64,000 nt of DNA from NCBI GenBank assembly GCA_030267965.1, contig BRYA01001530.1, positions 4,113-68,112 of the forward strand, written 5' to 3'. The position numbers and the translations under genes were made by a program. Source of the stretch: Triparma columacea. Taxonomy: Eukaryota; Sar; Bolidophyceae; Parmales; Triparmaceae. The notes below the pieces were generated by a model that saw nothing but the letters and a program-made list of their open reading frames with translations, ran no database searches and was not told the origin of the DNA. This document shows positions 11,511 through 23,800 of the stretch, piece after piece. Every line of letters starts with the position of its first letter. Positions within the stretch are counted from its first letter, which is position 1.

Positions 11511-14500
11511 ATGTCTAGAGTTCATCGCCATGGAGGCCACGGGGTCGAGGATGATGCCATGTCGAATGCATCACTTGGGACGGCTGCGGCATTCAATCAA
11601 AATATGCCAGGGGGACTTTTCCTCAAGGACGGTGATTACAACGTAGAATTCCTCCAAACCTTCATCACCAAGCCATTGAGGGCAAACAAGGCTCCGGCCA
11701 AGCCCCTCAGGCAACCTGTCTTGCACTCTGAGGTGCCGGAGGGCTACAAACCGAGGACCGTGATATACTTCAAGAAGCATGCTCTCGAGAACGACGCCCA
11801 GCAGCGCGGAAAGTACAAACTCCTGGACAAGGAGCAGCAGCAGCACGTCATGATGCAGGCGAAAGTTACAAAGGAGGAGCTCTTCCAGGAGCGCAAGAAA
11901 ATTCGCAAGGCTTGGAACACCCCTAAGGAGAAGCCCGGTGACCTCCCAAAACCCCCGCCTCGGGTTTCCTTAGAGGAGAGGAAGGCAAGGAAAGCCAAGG
12001 CAGAGGCAGAACTGGATAACAGAGGTGCCTTGGTTGAGACTGTCATGGTTCCTGACCCCTCCTTCGGCGCTGGAGAGTACGGGAAGAGGATGCAGATTCA
12101 AGCGGTTGCTCCGCCTCCCGCTCCACTCTCAGCGTCTTACAACCCTTCCTCCTACAACACGCCCGTTTCCCCAACAAAGTCTCAATTCGGCGACGACGAG
12201 GAGAACTTGGAGGATTACAAAAGGTCGCCTCCCAGGCCCATATACGAGAACCACACCAAGAACGAGCTCAGGCTTATGCAGGCCGCGCGGTCCAAGGCAA
12301 AGCAGGCAGACTTTTTGAAGAAGAAGGTATCTCGGCTCGAGAATTTTGTCGGGGACTTGAAGAGCTCCGTCACGGCACTTAAAGAAGATCCTGGTGCGAC
12401 CCTCCCCACCCGGCAGCACACGGCTCTGGGGGAGAAGAGCATGCTAGGATTGGCGGGAGGGGAACTTGCCGCCGCCATCAACGTGCTTCAGCAGCAGCAG
12501 CAGAAGCAGGCGGATATCATCAAGAAGCTCACCGTGGACAAGGAAGACGCGGAGAAGCGCGTGAAGGATCTGCAGAGGGACCTAGTAAAGAGACACAACG
12601 CATCGAAGGACAGCGAGAGGGAAAGCAGGAGGGAGAAGGAGGCGGAGGAGGTGGCCACTAAGGCCCTGTTTAAGAAGACCGGATGCGTCAACGCGGTCGC
12701 TAAGCTGGGTCGCGGTGAAGTCTGCGAGTTCCTCACAGACATTGAAGGCAACTACTCCTACTTCTTGGCCTTGGTGAAGAGGAGCAAAGTCCTCTCAGAG
12801 GACGCCGAGCACGGCTTCGTGCTCGCGGATAACGGGTACTTAGTGCACGGTGGGGACGCTGTTGATAAAGGACCGGGGGACATTAGGGTCGTAAAGGCGC
12901 TGACGTCCCTGAAGAAGAGGTACCCTGGAAGGGTGTTCCTTATCATGGGTAATAGGGACGTCAACAAACTACGATTACTCAGCGAACTGGGGGAGGGGCA
13001 CGTGAATATGAGCACCGACGTTTACTGGGACCAGAATGTTAAGAGCTACGGGGAGTGGTGCGACGAGAAGGGGTTGGAAGATAAGACCAAGGTCACCAAA
13101 CTCAAGTGGATTCTTGAGTGCACCATGGGGTCATGCACGACCTTCGAGACTAGGAGGTCGGAGCTCGCGTTTATTAAGTCCTTAGAAGACCCGGGACTTA
13201 TCCCTGACGAGGAGGTGCTGGCATCGTTCGTAGATAGCGTAGACCCAAAGTCGAAGGACTGCTGGATGCTTGAATACATCAAGGTAATACAGGTCATGGC
13301 CGTCATCCAGGACTGCTTGTTCGTGCACGGCGGGATAGACGAGGCAAGCATCGGGGCAGTGCCGGGGAAAGAGGGGGGGGAAGATGACGTTTTGGAATGG
13401 TGCAAGGGACTGAACGCTTGGAAGGCGGTTATGGTGCAGAGATATTTGAAAGACTGCAATTTCGGGAAGGACGGGAAGAGAAGGTAAGGTGGCGAGGAGC
13501 GAAGGAGTGTCACAGAAAGGGTGTTGAAGTTATTTTCACGTCACTCTATATTGCCTCTCACACTGGTTCACGATTTCGGTTCGTTCACTTCTTAGCTTCG
13601 AGGCTCTCCTCGACTACGGCGTCCCCGGCGGTAACTCCGGTCGTTCCGTCTGCTACAACAGCAGCTTCATGCCTTCGTCCTCTACCGGAAACTGCGCCGT
13701 CCCTGAAGAGGGCGTAGAAGAGTGGTGCGCGGAAAACGAAATCAGAAGGATATTCGTTGGACACTCACCACAAGATGACTGCCCTACGGTTATGAAGAGA
13801 CCGAACGTTACGGTTTTCATGGCTGACACTAGCTACAGCGACGTGGGTGCCAGCAAGGTTGACAACGTTGCGAACAACAGGGGGGAGGTTGAGGCGGTTG
13901 TTAGAATCACCAGGACGGAGACAGAGGTGGAAGGTGTGGTGAAGGGAGGGGGGGGGAACAAGTATAAAATCAACGTAGATGAAAGCAGGAACAACATGCC
14001 GGACTCGTTAGTGGGGAGACAACTCATTGACGACACTTGGGTCAAGGGGGTGGTGGAAGGGAAGGTAATTGTTAGGGAGGGGAGGGGGAAGATTAAAATC
14101 ATGGAGGGGGGGGAGGTACTTGGTATGCTTAAACCGATGGGAACGGCAAGGTGAGGGGAAAGGAAAGGCGTTGAGGTGTTAAAGGGATACATGTGTGAAC
14201 ATACTAACAAGCACGATGTCTTTTTTATTTTTATTGCAGATTCAAGACGAAGGTCAAGAGTGGGGGAGGGGGGGAGGGGGGTGGGACGGAAGAGAGGAAA
14301 AAATCGTTCGACTCCTTCATCAAGAGACAGGAGGATATGGAGGCTTTGAAGAAGGAGAAAAGGGAGAATAAAATAAAGGAGGAAGGTCTTCGTGGCGAGG
14401 TGTCTGCGACGTTCGTGGCGAAGAAGATTGTAAAGGGTGAGATGTCCAAGAAGGCCGCAGCCCTGGTAGAGAAGGAGGGGAGGGAGAGAGTGGAAAGGGA

Positions 14501-14642
14501 GGATAAGATGAGGAAGGAGGGTCTGGAAAGAAACTTCCTGGCGAGGGGACCGGGACTGGGGCGAGGGGAAACAGAGGCGGCAAAGAGGGGGAGGGAGAGG
14601 AGGGAAAGGGAAAGGAAGAAGGAAGAGGACGCATTGAAGTGA
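11511..14642 (+). CDS. Calcineurin-like metallophosphoesterase with long coiled-coil arms
   Basis: Exons 11511-13483, 13596-14150 and 14240-14642 join in phase and give 976 aa. Residues ~1-390 are charged and partly coiled coil. The central part is a metallophosphatase with the motifs in order: DIEGN (~410), GGDAVDKG (~447), GNRD (~481), HGG (~605) and GHSPQD (~712). These correspond to the metal- and phosphate-binding blocks D-x-H, GDxxD, GNHE/D, HGG and GH of the PPP-like superfamily. The usual catalytic His of GNHE is Arg here, and the first block has Glu in place of His, so this is a divergent subfamily and its activity needs testing. The last exon is a Lys/Glu/Arg-rich helix likely to be a coiled coil. 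Substrate unknown. Its 3' end converges with the rhomboid gene, 109 bp apart. Confidence 0.8.
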
Positions 14643-14751
14643 AGGGGTAATAGTTGTGGTTTTTTGGGGTTTAATCACAACCTGTGTTATGTTTAACAAA
14701 ACACACAGAATCCCCGCGCCCCGCCTCCCCCCCCGCGCTAGTACAAGCTCG

Positions 14752-16658
14752 CTAGGATATGTAGTACCAGAAGTCCTTGAGTCTGCGGTTGTGTTTTTTG
14801 GTCGGAGCGAGCGTTTGGTTTGTGGGTTGGGTGTTAGTGTTGTGTTTGTGCCGTGTGGAGTGTCGTGTGGAGTGTCGATAAGTGCCTTTTTGTTTTGTTT
14901 TCTTCATGAGTCTCGGGGGGCTCGTTCCCCCCTTCTTTTGTCGTCTCTTCTCACCTGTTATCGTAGCATCCGCACACGAACTCCTCCCCGAAGTACGCGT
15001 AGTAATCCGTGAAGTACTTGCAGATATCCTGCAGGTACTCGTAGGGCGAGAGGTCGATGAAGAAGAGGGCGCCGAACATTATGTCAAAGGCGAAGAATAG
15101 ACCTACGCCAGCTATGACGGAGAATACCTATATGGGAGATGGGAAAGGGGGGGGGCAAGAAACAGAGAGTTACCGCTGGTTGAGTTAGCATTCTCGATAA
15201 CTTAGCGTTACTAAAATGTGTGTCCCAACGTTTCTCTCCTCTTTTGTTTCCGTGTTTTTTTCGTTTTGCTTGTTTGCCCAAACAGTTATTCTTTCGTCAT
15301 TCCCCTTCTCACCTTGCATCCATACCTCCCCCAAAGGTTGTCATGTGAGAACGCGATAAGCCCCACAACAAGCCCACTAACCATTCCCCCCACATGTGCC
15401 GGCCAGTCCACGAACGGTACAAAGCTCATCAACAATACGAACCCCACGCTCACCCCCGTGATACACAGGTCGTCAATACCACCACCGCGGTCGTGGTATT
15501 TAACGAGACCTTCACCGATTCTGGCACCGAGTACACCCATGATGGCACCGGAACCACCGACACCGAGGGAACCGGGCATGGAGACGGAGGAGAATACGCA
15601 ACCGGATATACCGGTGGATATGTAGATGAAGGAATAGAGGAGGATACCCCACTATGAAAGAGTTTGGGGGGAAATGAAGAAGGGGGGGGAGTTTAAGAAT
15701 CCCAGGGTGGGGACGTTTTGTTAGTTGTTGTGTCTTTGTGGTGGGGTGGGGGGGCACTCTCGTGTTCCTCGAATACTTCTCAGCGTGTGTAACAAACAGC
15801 TCGTCTCATGCGGATAATTATATCCTCGCGGCTAAATTCTGTCTTCATTGAAGGGGGACGCTCTCGTCGCGACCTCTCGCAAGGGGGCTGGGAACTCTGG
15901 GGGTTGCGCAGTGTGGTCTCTCCGGTGTGTGCTCGGTGGTGACTTACCTGTCTCTCGTAAGTTTTACACTGGTCCAATTGAATCGCTAGATTACCTAGCA
16001 AATGAATTACACCGGAGTGGAGGAATATCGGCATGAAGAGACGCGACCACTGACCGTCGACTACTAATTTGTAGGTGTTCTTCGCACCCCAATCGTCAAG
16101 GATTGTGGGGTAGGGACCTATCATTGGATTGATCGAGAACGGGGCTGGGGGGAGAGGGGGAGGGGGTGTTTCGGTTTTGAGGAATTGGGGAAAGAGGTCA
16201 GTGTTGTTGATTGTCTTTTTTGCTCCCCCATGAGGTGTGTGTGTGTGGGTGTCTCTCACACACACATACACACACACTCTCTCTCCCCCCCTTCCTCTCT
16301 CTATCCCTCTTGTAGTAATTATTCGCACTACATTAGCACCATCTCAGTACTCACCGATGGTGCAAGTAACGAGAGGCAAAATCATAGTGAATACCTGTAT
16401 CGCACTGACTAAGTAAGTGAAGATTGGGACAGGAACGGGGGCCTTGATCTCCTCCCCCTCCTCTCCGAGCTGGTGGTAGTCTCCTTCTTTCCCATTTTTG
16501 ACCTCATCTTTTGGGGTTATCGATGAGGTATCAGATTTGGTGGTTTTATCTCCCTTGAAGTGGGTACCTTTTGCATATCTAACGCTGTCGTTTCTCTTTG
16601 TGTGTATAGGTAGCTCTTGGACTAGTTTCTCTTTCTTTTTATTCCCAAATAGTCCCAT
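14752..16658 (-). CDS. Rhomboid intramembrane serine protease, copy A
   Basis: Five exons on the minus strand: 16658-16355, 16144-15948, 15651-15313, 15127-14955 and 14782-14752. They give 347 aa with consistent phases. A charged cytosolic N-terminus (~75 aa) precedes the membrane domain. Rhomboid hallmarks are present: WSR and the HSGVIHLLGN (HxxxxHxxxN) motif, the catalytic serine in GVGGSGAIMG, and the catalytic histidine in DWPAHVGG. The enzyme should cleave single-pass membrane proteins within the bilayer. The C-terminus contains an acidic tail with CGCYDNR. The head-to-head neighbour is a paralogue of identical predicted length. Relative to that copy this gene has one extra intron (15652-15947, between YERQ and WG) and lacks two others. 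The exact last exon rests on homology between the two copies (RLKDFWYYIS against RDLWYWLYD). Confidence 0.85.
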
Positions 16659-16792
16659 AATTGGAATATTGCTTGAAAATGAGAGAAAATCGCTGGAAAT
16701 TTTGAATGGATTTCTCTCTTCAAATCTTGTCCTATTATATTGTTACATACACACACAGAGAGATACATACACACACACAGACACACTTAAAC
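16659..16792. promoter_or_regulatory. Shared 134-bp bidirectional promoter of the rhomboid pair
   Basis: Only 134 bp separate the two divergent start codons of the rhomboid paralogues. The stretch includes CA-rich repeats (ACACACACAG, ATACACACACAC) at about 16747-16790 next to copy B. Both 5' untranslated regions and core promoters must fit here, so the genes are likely co-regulated. This is inference from spacing alone. Confidence 0.45.
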
Positions 16793-18499
16793 ATGAAATC
16801 AGTCTCCAACAACTCCAACAACTCCAACAGCTCAAATACCTCCACAAAGAGCTCCTATCGTGTTCATGTTCACCAACCCATTAACCCAAAGGTTGTTCTC
16901 CCCTTCGAAGTTACATCATCAAAACCTAATGACTCTAATGACTACCGTCTGTTCAGTAATAGAGGAGAAGTACTACTATCTACATCAGAGGTAAAGAGAA
17001 GGCCTTGGTTCACATGGATCGTAAGCATAGTGCAAGTTTGTACTCTATTGATACCACTTTGCTCCTGTCAGATTGCGTAAGTTGACACATATTGGAGGTG
17101 ATTTGGGGCTTTGATTTTGGAAGCGTACAAGTGTTAGGGTTATTGTTTAATTTTCATGGCTTTGTTTTGGGGTTGGATAAGAGACTTTGTACTGTATTCT
17201 TGCCTACTTCATCGTTGTTGTCGTTAACTCTCACACCCTCTCCACCCCCTCTCCACATACCCTAATATCCCAGTCCCATTAGGATAAACCCAATGATAGG
17301 TCCTTACCCAACGATCCTCGACGACTGGGGTGAGATCGCCCAACTATATCTAATCACCAACCCCTTTACATATTCCGCTCCGACTTCCTCCAATACTAAC
17401 GTTTCCCCCCCCTCCTCCCTCCCCCTCTCTATTTTAAATCCAGGTGCGAAGAACACATACAAGATGGTAATCAAATCCCAGTGGTCCCGTCTCTTCACTC
17501 CGATAATCCTCCACTCCGGTATAATCCACCTTCTCGGTAACCTCGCAATCCAGCTCGACGCCTGCGCACGTTACGAACGTCAGTGGGGTTTACCTATATA
17601 CGCTTCCATTTACACATTCTCCGGGGTATCTGGATGTCTCTTCTCAGCGTTACTAAAACCGGGTGTCCTAGGCGTAGGTGGTTCAGGTGCTATAATGGGT
17701 ATCCTCGGTGCCCGCATCTCCGAGGGTCTCGTTAAATACTACGACGAAGCTGGAGGTATCGACGACTTGGAAACTAACATTGTTAGCTTAGCGGTTGTGC
17801 TGGGGATGAGCTTCGTACCGTTCGTGGACTGGCCGGCACATGTAGGGGGAGCGGTTGCGGGGTTCGTGGTGGGGTCGATTAGATTCGCGAACACCACGCT
17901 GTTTGGGAGGTACGGATGCAAGGTGAGAGAAGAGAGATGAGGTGGGGTTTAGTTAGTATAGGGGGAGGGGGGAACCTTTGTAATGTTTTCGGGCACCTGT
18001 TATAAGCTAACACGGTATTTTCCCCTTCCTCTCGGTCAGGCATTCTCAACCGTAGCGGGGTTGCTGCTGTTCCTGGCATTCGACTTCATGTTTGGGGCGC
18101 TATTCTTCATCGACCTAGAACCGTACGAGTATTTAGCAGACACTTGCCAGTACTTGACTGACATATTCGAGAACGCGGGTAGGAGGTGAGAGGAAATATT
18201 GGGCCTACGTTACGTCCAACGTTGGAATCCGGAAGCGGTCCTGGTCAAAAACTCACCGAAAACCACTCACTCATTTCATCATTACGCTCCTTTACACACG
18301 ATCGTCGCAGCTTCGTATGCGGATGCTATGAGACGAGGTTGAAGTACGTATACACAACGTTCAGAAACTGTCGTATTTACGTAAAGCCCTTCTAACGTTC
18401 GCTTTCACTTCCGCTCTCGCTGTTCGCTCGTTACACAGGGATCTTTGGTACTGGCTGTATGATACGAACGACGTCACCGGATCTGACCCTTACCAGTGA
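16793..18499 (+). CDS. Rhomboid intramembrane serine protease, copy B
   Basis: Six exons: 16793-17076, 17283-17329, 17444-17922, 18040-18185, 18311-18337 and 18439-18499. They give 347 aa, the same length as copy A. The N-terminus is Asn/Ser-rich. The membrane domain has WSR, HSGIIHLLGN, the serine motif GVGGSGAIMG and the histidine motif DWPAHVGG, so all catalytic residues are kept. Introns at 17330-17443 (inside DWG^AK) and 18186-18310 (before SFVCGCYE) are absent from copy A, while copy B lacks copy A's intron after YERQ. The two small terminal exons were placed by aligning to copy A and are less certain than the core. The 3' end lies 100 bp from the convergent rhodanese gene. Confidence 0.85.
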
Positions 18500-18599
18500 A
18501 GATGAGGGGGGGGGGGGGGGAAGAATTTAAATAGCACAGCCGTTCGGTTGCGAAAAATCATCATATCTACATTACTTTCCAAACCCCACACTCTCCTGC

Positions 18600-20452
18600 T
18601 CAAGCGTATACAGCGTTCGGGGGAGGCCATGCTGATTTATTGTCAGCCTTCTGATAGTTGACCTTCAGCGGTCTCCCCTTAATCTTCGTCCCCGCCATCC
18701 CCATTACGTACGCCGCGTCTTCCGGTGACCTCATCTCAACGAAGCAGAATCCCCTGCACCCTCCTTCCGGGTTGGTCAGCCACTGTGCGAACTTAATGTT
18801 AGGGATAACCTCGAAGAGCATGTCGATCGTCATGACGCGGTTGTTCAAGTTGCCTATCCACAGTCGCGTCTCGTTCGTTGGGTTAGGCGCCGGCTCGTGG
18901 TCCATGGTAACCTCCGCCTCATCCTCAAACACCTCCCCCCCGAACCCTCCCCCCGGCCCACCCTTCTCCCTCAGCTTCTCCTCGTACTCCCTCAACTCCC
19001 TCTCGTCCTTAGCCTTAACCTCCCTCTTGTCCCATACCCCCTCCTCCACGCACAGCTTGCACCTAACGTCCTTCCCTAGTTTTTTCTCCCCCCTCGCGTC
19101 CTTATCAAGGCATTCCTTACACACCAGACTCGGTACCCCGCACGTTGGGCATCTCCTCTTCCCCCTAAACCTGTCCCAAGCTTTCCCGCACGCCTCGCAC
19201 TTGGCGATCGTCTCGACTGACCCCTTCTCCTCCATCCCCTTTGCACCGTGTGCGAAACGCTTGTCGAACGTGTAGTTCTTACCGTGCCAGAATCCACCGT
19301 CACCTTCGTACTCGTCGAGGTACTTATGTATACCACCCTGGAGCTGGTAAACCCCCTTAACGTTTAGGTCTGCGTCCTCGGTACGTAGCTTCTCCCTAAG
19401 TAGAGCGCTTGCGCGCTCGCACCGTACGCCACCGGTGCAGTACATTAGTACCTGCTTGTTCTTGAGCTTCTCCTTCGTCTCGGGCTTGTCGAGCCAGATT
19501 GGGAACTCGGTTGACTTCCTCATCTTGGGGTCGATTAGAGTGGCGCCGGAGGAGGGAGGCTTGAAATGACCGATGGAGGACTCGTAGTAGTTACGAACGT
19601 CTATTATTACTGTGTCCGACTCTGACATCTTTGCGTGGTACTCAGCAGGCTCGAGGTGGGTCGCAGTCTCGGAGATTGGAGGGGCACGGGAACCCGCAAG
19701 ACCGTAGTTTACGAGCTGCGTTAAAGATGGGGAAAATTAGGAATGGAGAATTACGAATGCCGGGGCAGTGATCGTCGGGGAAACGTCGCGACTTCAACTC
19801 TATCTCACCTCATCGACAGGGAAGGCCTTTAGGGCGGGGAAGTGCTGCCCATCAGGGAGTCCATCGGTCAACTTGAACTCCGTCTGGTTGAAGACTGGGT
19901 CGAACTCCTTGAGCCTATCAATCCAATTCCTGACGCCAGAGTATGAACCGGTTATCGTGCAGTTTAGACCCTCACGAGCGCACCTCATACGACCCCCTAG
20001 AGAGTTCTGCGGTTGGACGAAAGGGTCGTGTTAGCTGGAGGATTGGTCTTGCTTCGTTTTTATTTAGGTCCATCTCTTACCTCCTCGCCGACAGACTGGA
20101 TGTGCTTCAGGGCCTCCTTGTGGCGGGCCGCGGACCACATGGGCTCGACGTACTGGTAAAACAGAAGGAGTGTCACACCGGACTTGGGAGTGCTGGACGA
20201 CGAGACGTCCTCATCTGTGGTGGTTGCATCCTTCTTACTCTTCTTCTCCTTCTTATCCTTCTTACTCTTCTTCTCCTTCTTCTCCTTCTTCTCCTTCTTC
20301 GCCTTTTTCTCTACAGGCTCCACCGCAGAAGGCTCAACCTCCACAACCTTCTTCTCCTCAGCATCCCCAGTGGCCTTCCTTTTCTTCGCAAGCTTCTTCG
20401 CCTTCTTCTTGGCCTTGATGGCTGCAGCGATCGCAGCTTTATCCTCTGACAT
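18600..20452 (-). CDS. TrhO/TSTD2-like rhodanese with C-terminal RRM
   Basis: Exons 20452-20081, 20006-19809 and 19715-18600 are all phase 0 and give 561 aa. A Lys-rich N-terminus (~90 aa) is followed by the TrhO N-terminal fold (LLLFYQYVEP; later GLNCTITGSYSG), then a rhodanese domain with the linker THLEPAEYHAKM and the active-site loop CTGGVRCERA containing the catalytic Cys. TrhO enzymes hydroxylate U34 of tRNA; eukaryotic relatives (TSTD2) are little studied. After the rhodanese come paired cysteines (CEACGKAW, CPTCG, CKEC, CKLC) that look like a zinc-binding unit. The last ~90 residues form an RNA-recognition motif with RNP2 LWIGNLN and RNP1 GFCFVEM. The RRM fits an RNA substrate. It ends 100 bp from the convergent rhomboid gene. 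Confidence 0.85.
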
Positions 20453-20833
20453 GACTAAGATTACGATAAGATATTACGATAATATTGATTACTCAAGATG
20501 AAGTGTCTGAGAAAGTGGAATTTCTGCACTTATTTAGGAGCCACTCTTCGATGGTTTGCAGACAACTTTCCTTCTGGTACGAGTAAATGCTTCTGATGTG
20601 TGTGTGTCCCGTTTTATAGGTTAGATACTTTGCTTCTGACGATGTGTTAGTTCACAGGTAACGGTAAAAAAAATAGAAGGGAAAAAAGAATTGGCCAAGA
20701 AAACAAGGGAGGAGGTCTTGGACTTTGGACTCCTCGTTGGTGCGAATGATTGAGGGATAAAGAAAGCAAACGATGCCGCACTTTCAATGCACAACAGTAT
20801 CCCCTTATCTTTCTCTCTTGCTTTCGCTCTCTC

Positions 20834-20871
<38 letters not shown>

Positions 20872-20876
20872 AACCC
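20453..20876. other. Intergenic region with (CT)n microsatellite
   Basis: This 424-bp stretch lies upstream of the rhodanese gene start and downstream of the phosphatase stop, on the same strand. It contains a nearly pure (CT)n run at about 20827-20868, immediately before the phosphatase stop codon. No gene is seen. Confidence 0.6.
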
Positions 20877-23800
20877 TCACGTCTCCACCTTCTCATATGT
20901 AAACATGGTCGCCAAACACTCTTGGGGTGGCTTTAGGTCCTGTGGCATGAACTTGGCTTGAAGTGCATTGAATGCGTAAGTAGCCTTCCCGACGTTCTTC
21001 TCACACACGTTTATCCTTGTTCCGAACCTCCTCAAAACATACACCAGCCTGTCCCCATCGACCTCGCCCTCCTCGTCCTCAGTCTTCCCCTCACCCTTCC
21101 TCCTCGTCCACCTCGCCTCCGCCCAAGCCTTCTCCCGCAGGGTCACTCCCATACCCGTCCTATCCTTCCCTGACTTGCAGTAAATCACGCCCCCCCCCCC
21201 AATGTCCCTCCCTGCGTCGCCCCCGGCGTCGAGCACCCCGTGCTGGATCCTCCTCCCTCCCTCCTGCACGAAATTGAACAATTTGCCCAAACTCGGGTGG
21301 ATCGGGATCTCCTTGCCCTCGCTACCGGCGTACCCAAAGTTCTCAACGTTGTGGTAATATTTGTTGAGACGCGTGAGGGCCTTGTTGTTGAGCTCTGTGA
21401 GGAGGTCCGCTACGACTGGCTCTGAATCGCCTGACCCGGACCTGGCCTCGTCCTCGACAAAGTTCCCTACGCTCGCGGCCGTCTTTGGCCCTCCCCTGCT
21501 CGTGTGGGAGGTTGTTACAAGGTTCTTGCCCCACTGCTTAATGTCGACACCCATCTGGAAAAGCACCGGGTAGAACCTCACAGTCGCCCCCCCCTTGAGC
21601 GCCTCCGGGACGACAGCTTCATACGTGTCCTCGTTGAGCACGACTGTAATCTTGATCCTCCCCCAGACGTCCCCTACCTCGACCTTGACGTCCTCCACGT
21701 GCTCCCCCCCCTTCCCTCCCTTCTCCACCAAGACCGCCATGTCCCTCAGCATATCAACCCCGACACTAGCATCCTCGATCATTCCAAGCTCTTTCCCCGC
21801 CGCACTGAGCATGCCCTCGAACGTGATAACGAACCCATTATCCTTCCATCTCTCCGCGTACTTTTTTACCTTCTCCGGGTCGCTCAGAGCATTGAGGTAC
21901 GTCGTAACCCCAATCGCCGCGGCCTGTGACCCCACAATGGCCCTGCGACGAGCATGAAGGTTTGTGTTAGTGTTTAGAACTATTGTGTATTGCTTACTTC
22001 CCGTCTATTCTCACCTTCTCCTTGCGACCTCCCACTTCCCTTCTACGACCACCCTCTCCTTCTGCTCCACGTTGTCCCTCATTTTCATCATCCTGACGTC
22101 GTCGTCCCTCACGTACTGGGACCCGCCGTTATTTTCCTTGTGGATCTCCAGCTGCCTGAGGAGCTCCAGCCTTGCATTTGAGGCTGCGACGAGCGGAGTT
22201 GCGTAAGTAGATCGCGCGGGTTATTATCTTGCGCGGGTTATTATCTTCACGGTGCTCTTTTCATTCTTAACCATCCTCACCTCTCTCCGCGTTCGTGCGA
22301 AGCCTCTCCTCCAGCCTCTTGAGTCCCCCCTTCTTGAAACCTTTCCCGTGATCGGCAGGTGCTCCACATGTCGTGTAGCAGTACCTCTCCCCCCCGCCCT
22401 TCTCCCCTCCCTCCCTCACGAACAGCTGCGTGTGTAGATTGATAGGTATCCCCCCTAGGTTGCCTTGCCCCTTCGCTGCGCTGGGCTTGAAGTTCGCAGG
22501 GAACCTTCTCTTGGTCGGTTCTGTCTTCCTGTCCTCCTCGGTGATCTTGAACTCCCTCATGTTCCTCTGCATCTGGTCAATCTCCCGGCAGTCCATCATC
22601 CTATCATTCAGGTGCGCCTCGAGCCACGAGCTCGACAGCACCGGGAACACGCACCGCTCGCCAGTCGGAGACAAACCCCCATCGACCGAGGTTACGGGGG
22701 AAGCCTTCACGCCGACAACATCGAGGAGGCCTCGTTCAGCGTGTGACGAATCGGGGGTTGTCTTGAACTCCTGCTGCTGTTCCGCGCCTCCCTCGATCTT
22801 GAAATCGAGTTCTATCCACCCTAACATCTTATCATTATCACTCGCTTCGTCTTCCCCCTTAACTTCCATATGCAGCTCCACCCTCTCCCCCTTGACCTCG
22901 CCCTGCTCGTCCTTCTTCTTCGCGAGCCTCTTCAGCCCGACCTCGCACGAGAGATCGGGGGAGCTGCCTTTCTTGGAGGGACTGAAACCGGAAATGTAAA
23001 ACACAAGGGAACCAAGTCCGTCGTGGTCGTAGAAGGAGACTTGGGGGGTGGTGATTATGATTGAAGTGGGGGTCTGGGGGGGTCGAGAAGCAAAGCGACG
23101 AGCAAAGGGCGTGTTAGTTGTTGAGTGAAGCGGAGATCAACACTCTCCTCCAATCCGTCACTCACTTGTTCCCCCCCCTCCTCCCTCCACTCCCCTCCCC
23201 CTAAAAATCTCTCGAATACGTCCCCCTTCACCCTCCTATAAACCTTGATCTTCCCTCCCTTCCTCTCTTCCCCCTCTCTCTCCGCCCTTCCCCCCATCCC
23301 CTTGATGACCAATCTGCCCTGAATCCCAACCTCTCCATCAGTGAAAACCTCCCCATCAGAGACACCTTCACGGGCCTTAAGCTCCTCAACCTCCGAGTTC
23401 AAAGCAGCGGCAGAAATATGAGCATGGCGGGACATCAACCTCATCCAACCCCCGGTCAACTTCAGAGTTACAGAGGACTCGAACGTTCTCTCAAGGCAGT
23501 AATTTCCTCCGCTTGCGGTCGGGGGTGGTGCGGGTGGGAGGGCGACGGCGGAAGATCTTCCGTCGCCCCCGCCCGTTAACACGTCGTTGATCTTCATGAC
23601 CCCTGTGGGTTGGCAAATATCTACAAAGTCCCCGTCGAGCTTCCCCTCCCCTTCCCCATTCAACGGCACCTTGAAAGAGCACTCCAGGCATTCCCATGCG
23701 TCTCCCCTCTCCCCCCCCTTCGTAAGCGTCCACCCCTCCCCCCCCACTTCCTCCTCTTTCCTCCTCCAGCCCCTACAAACTACCTTCCCCCCAGCCCACT

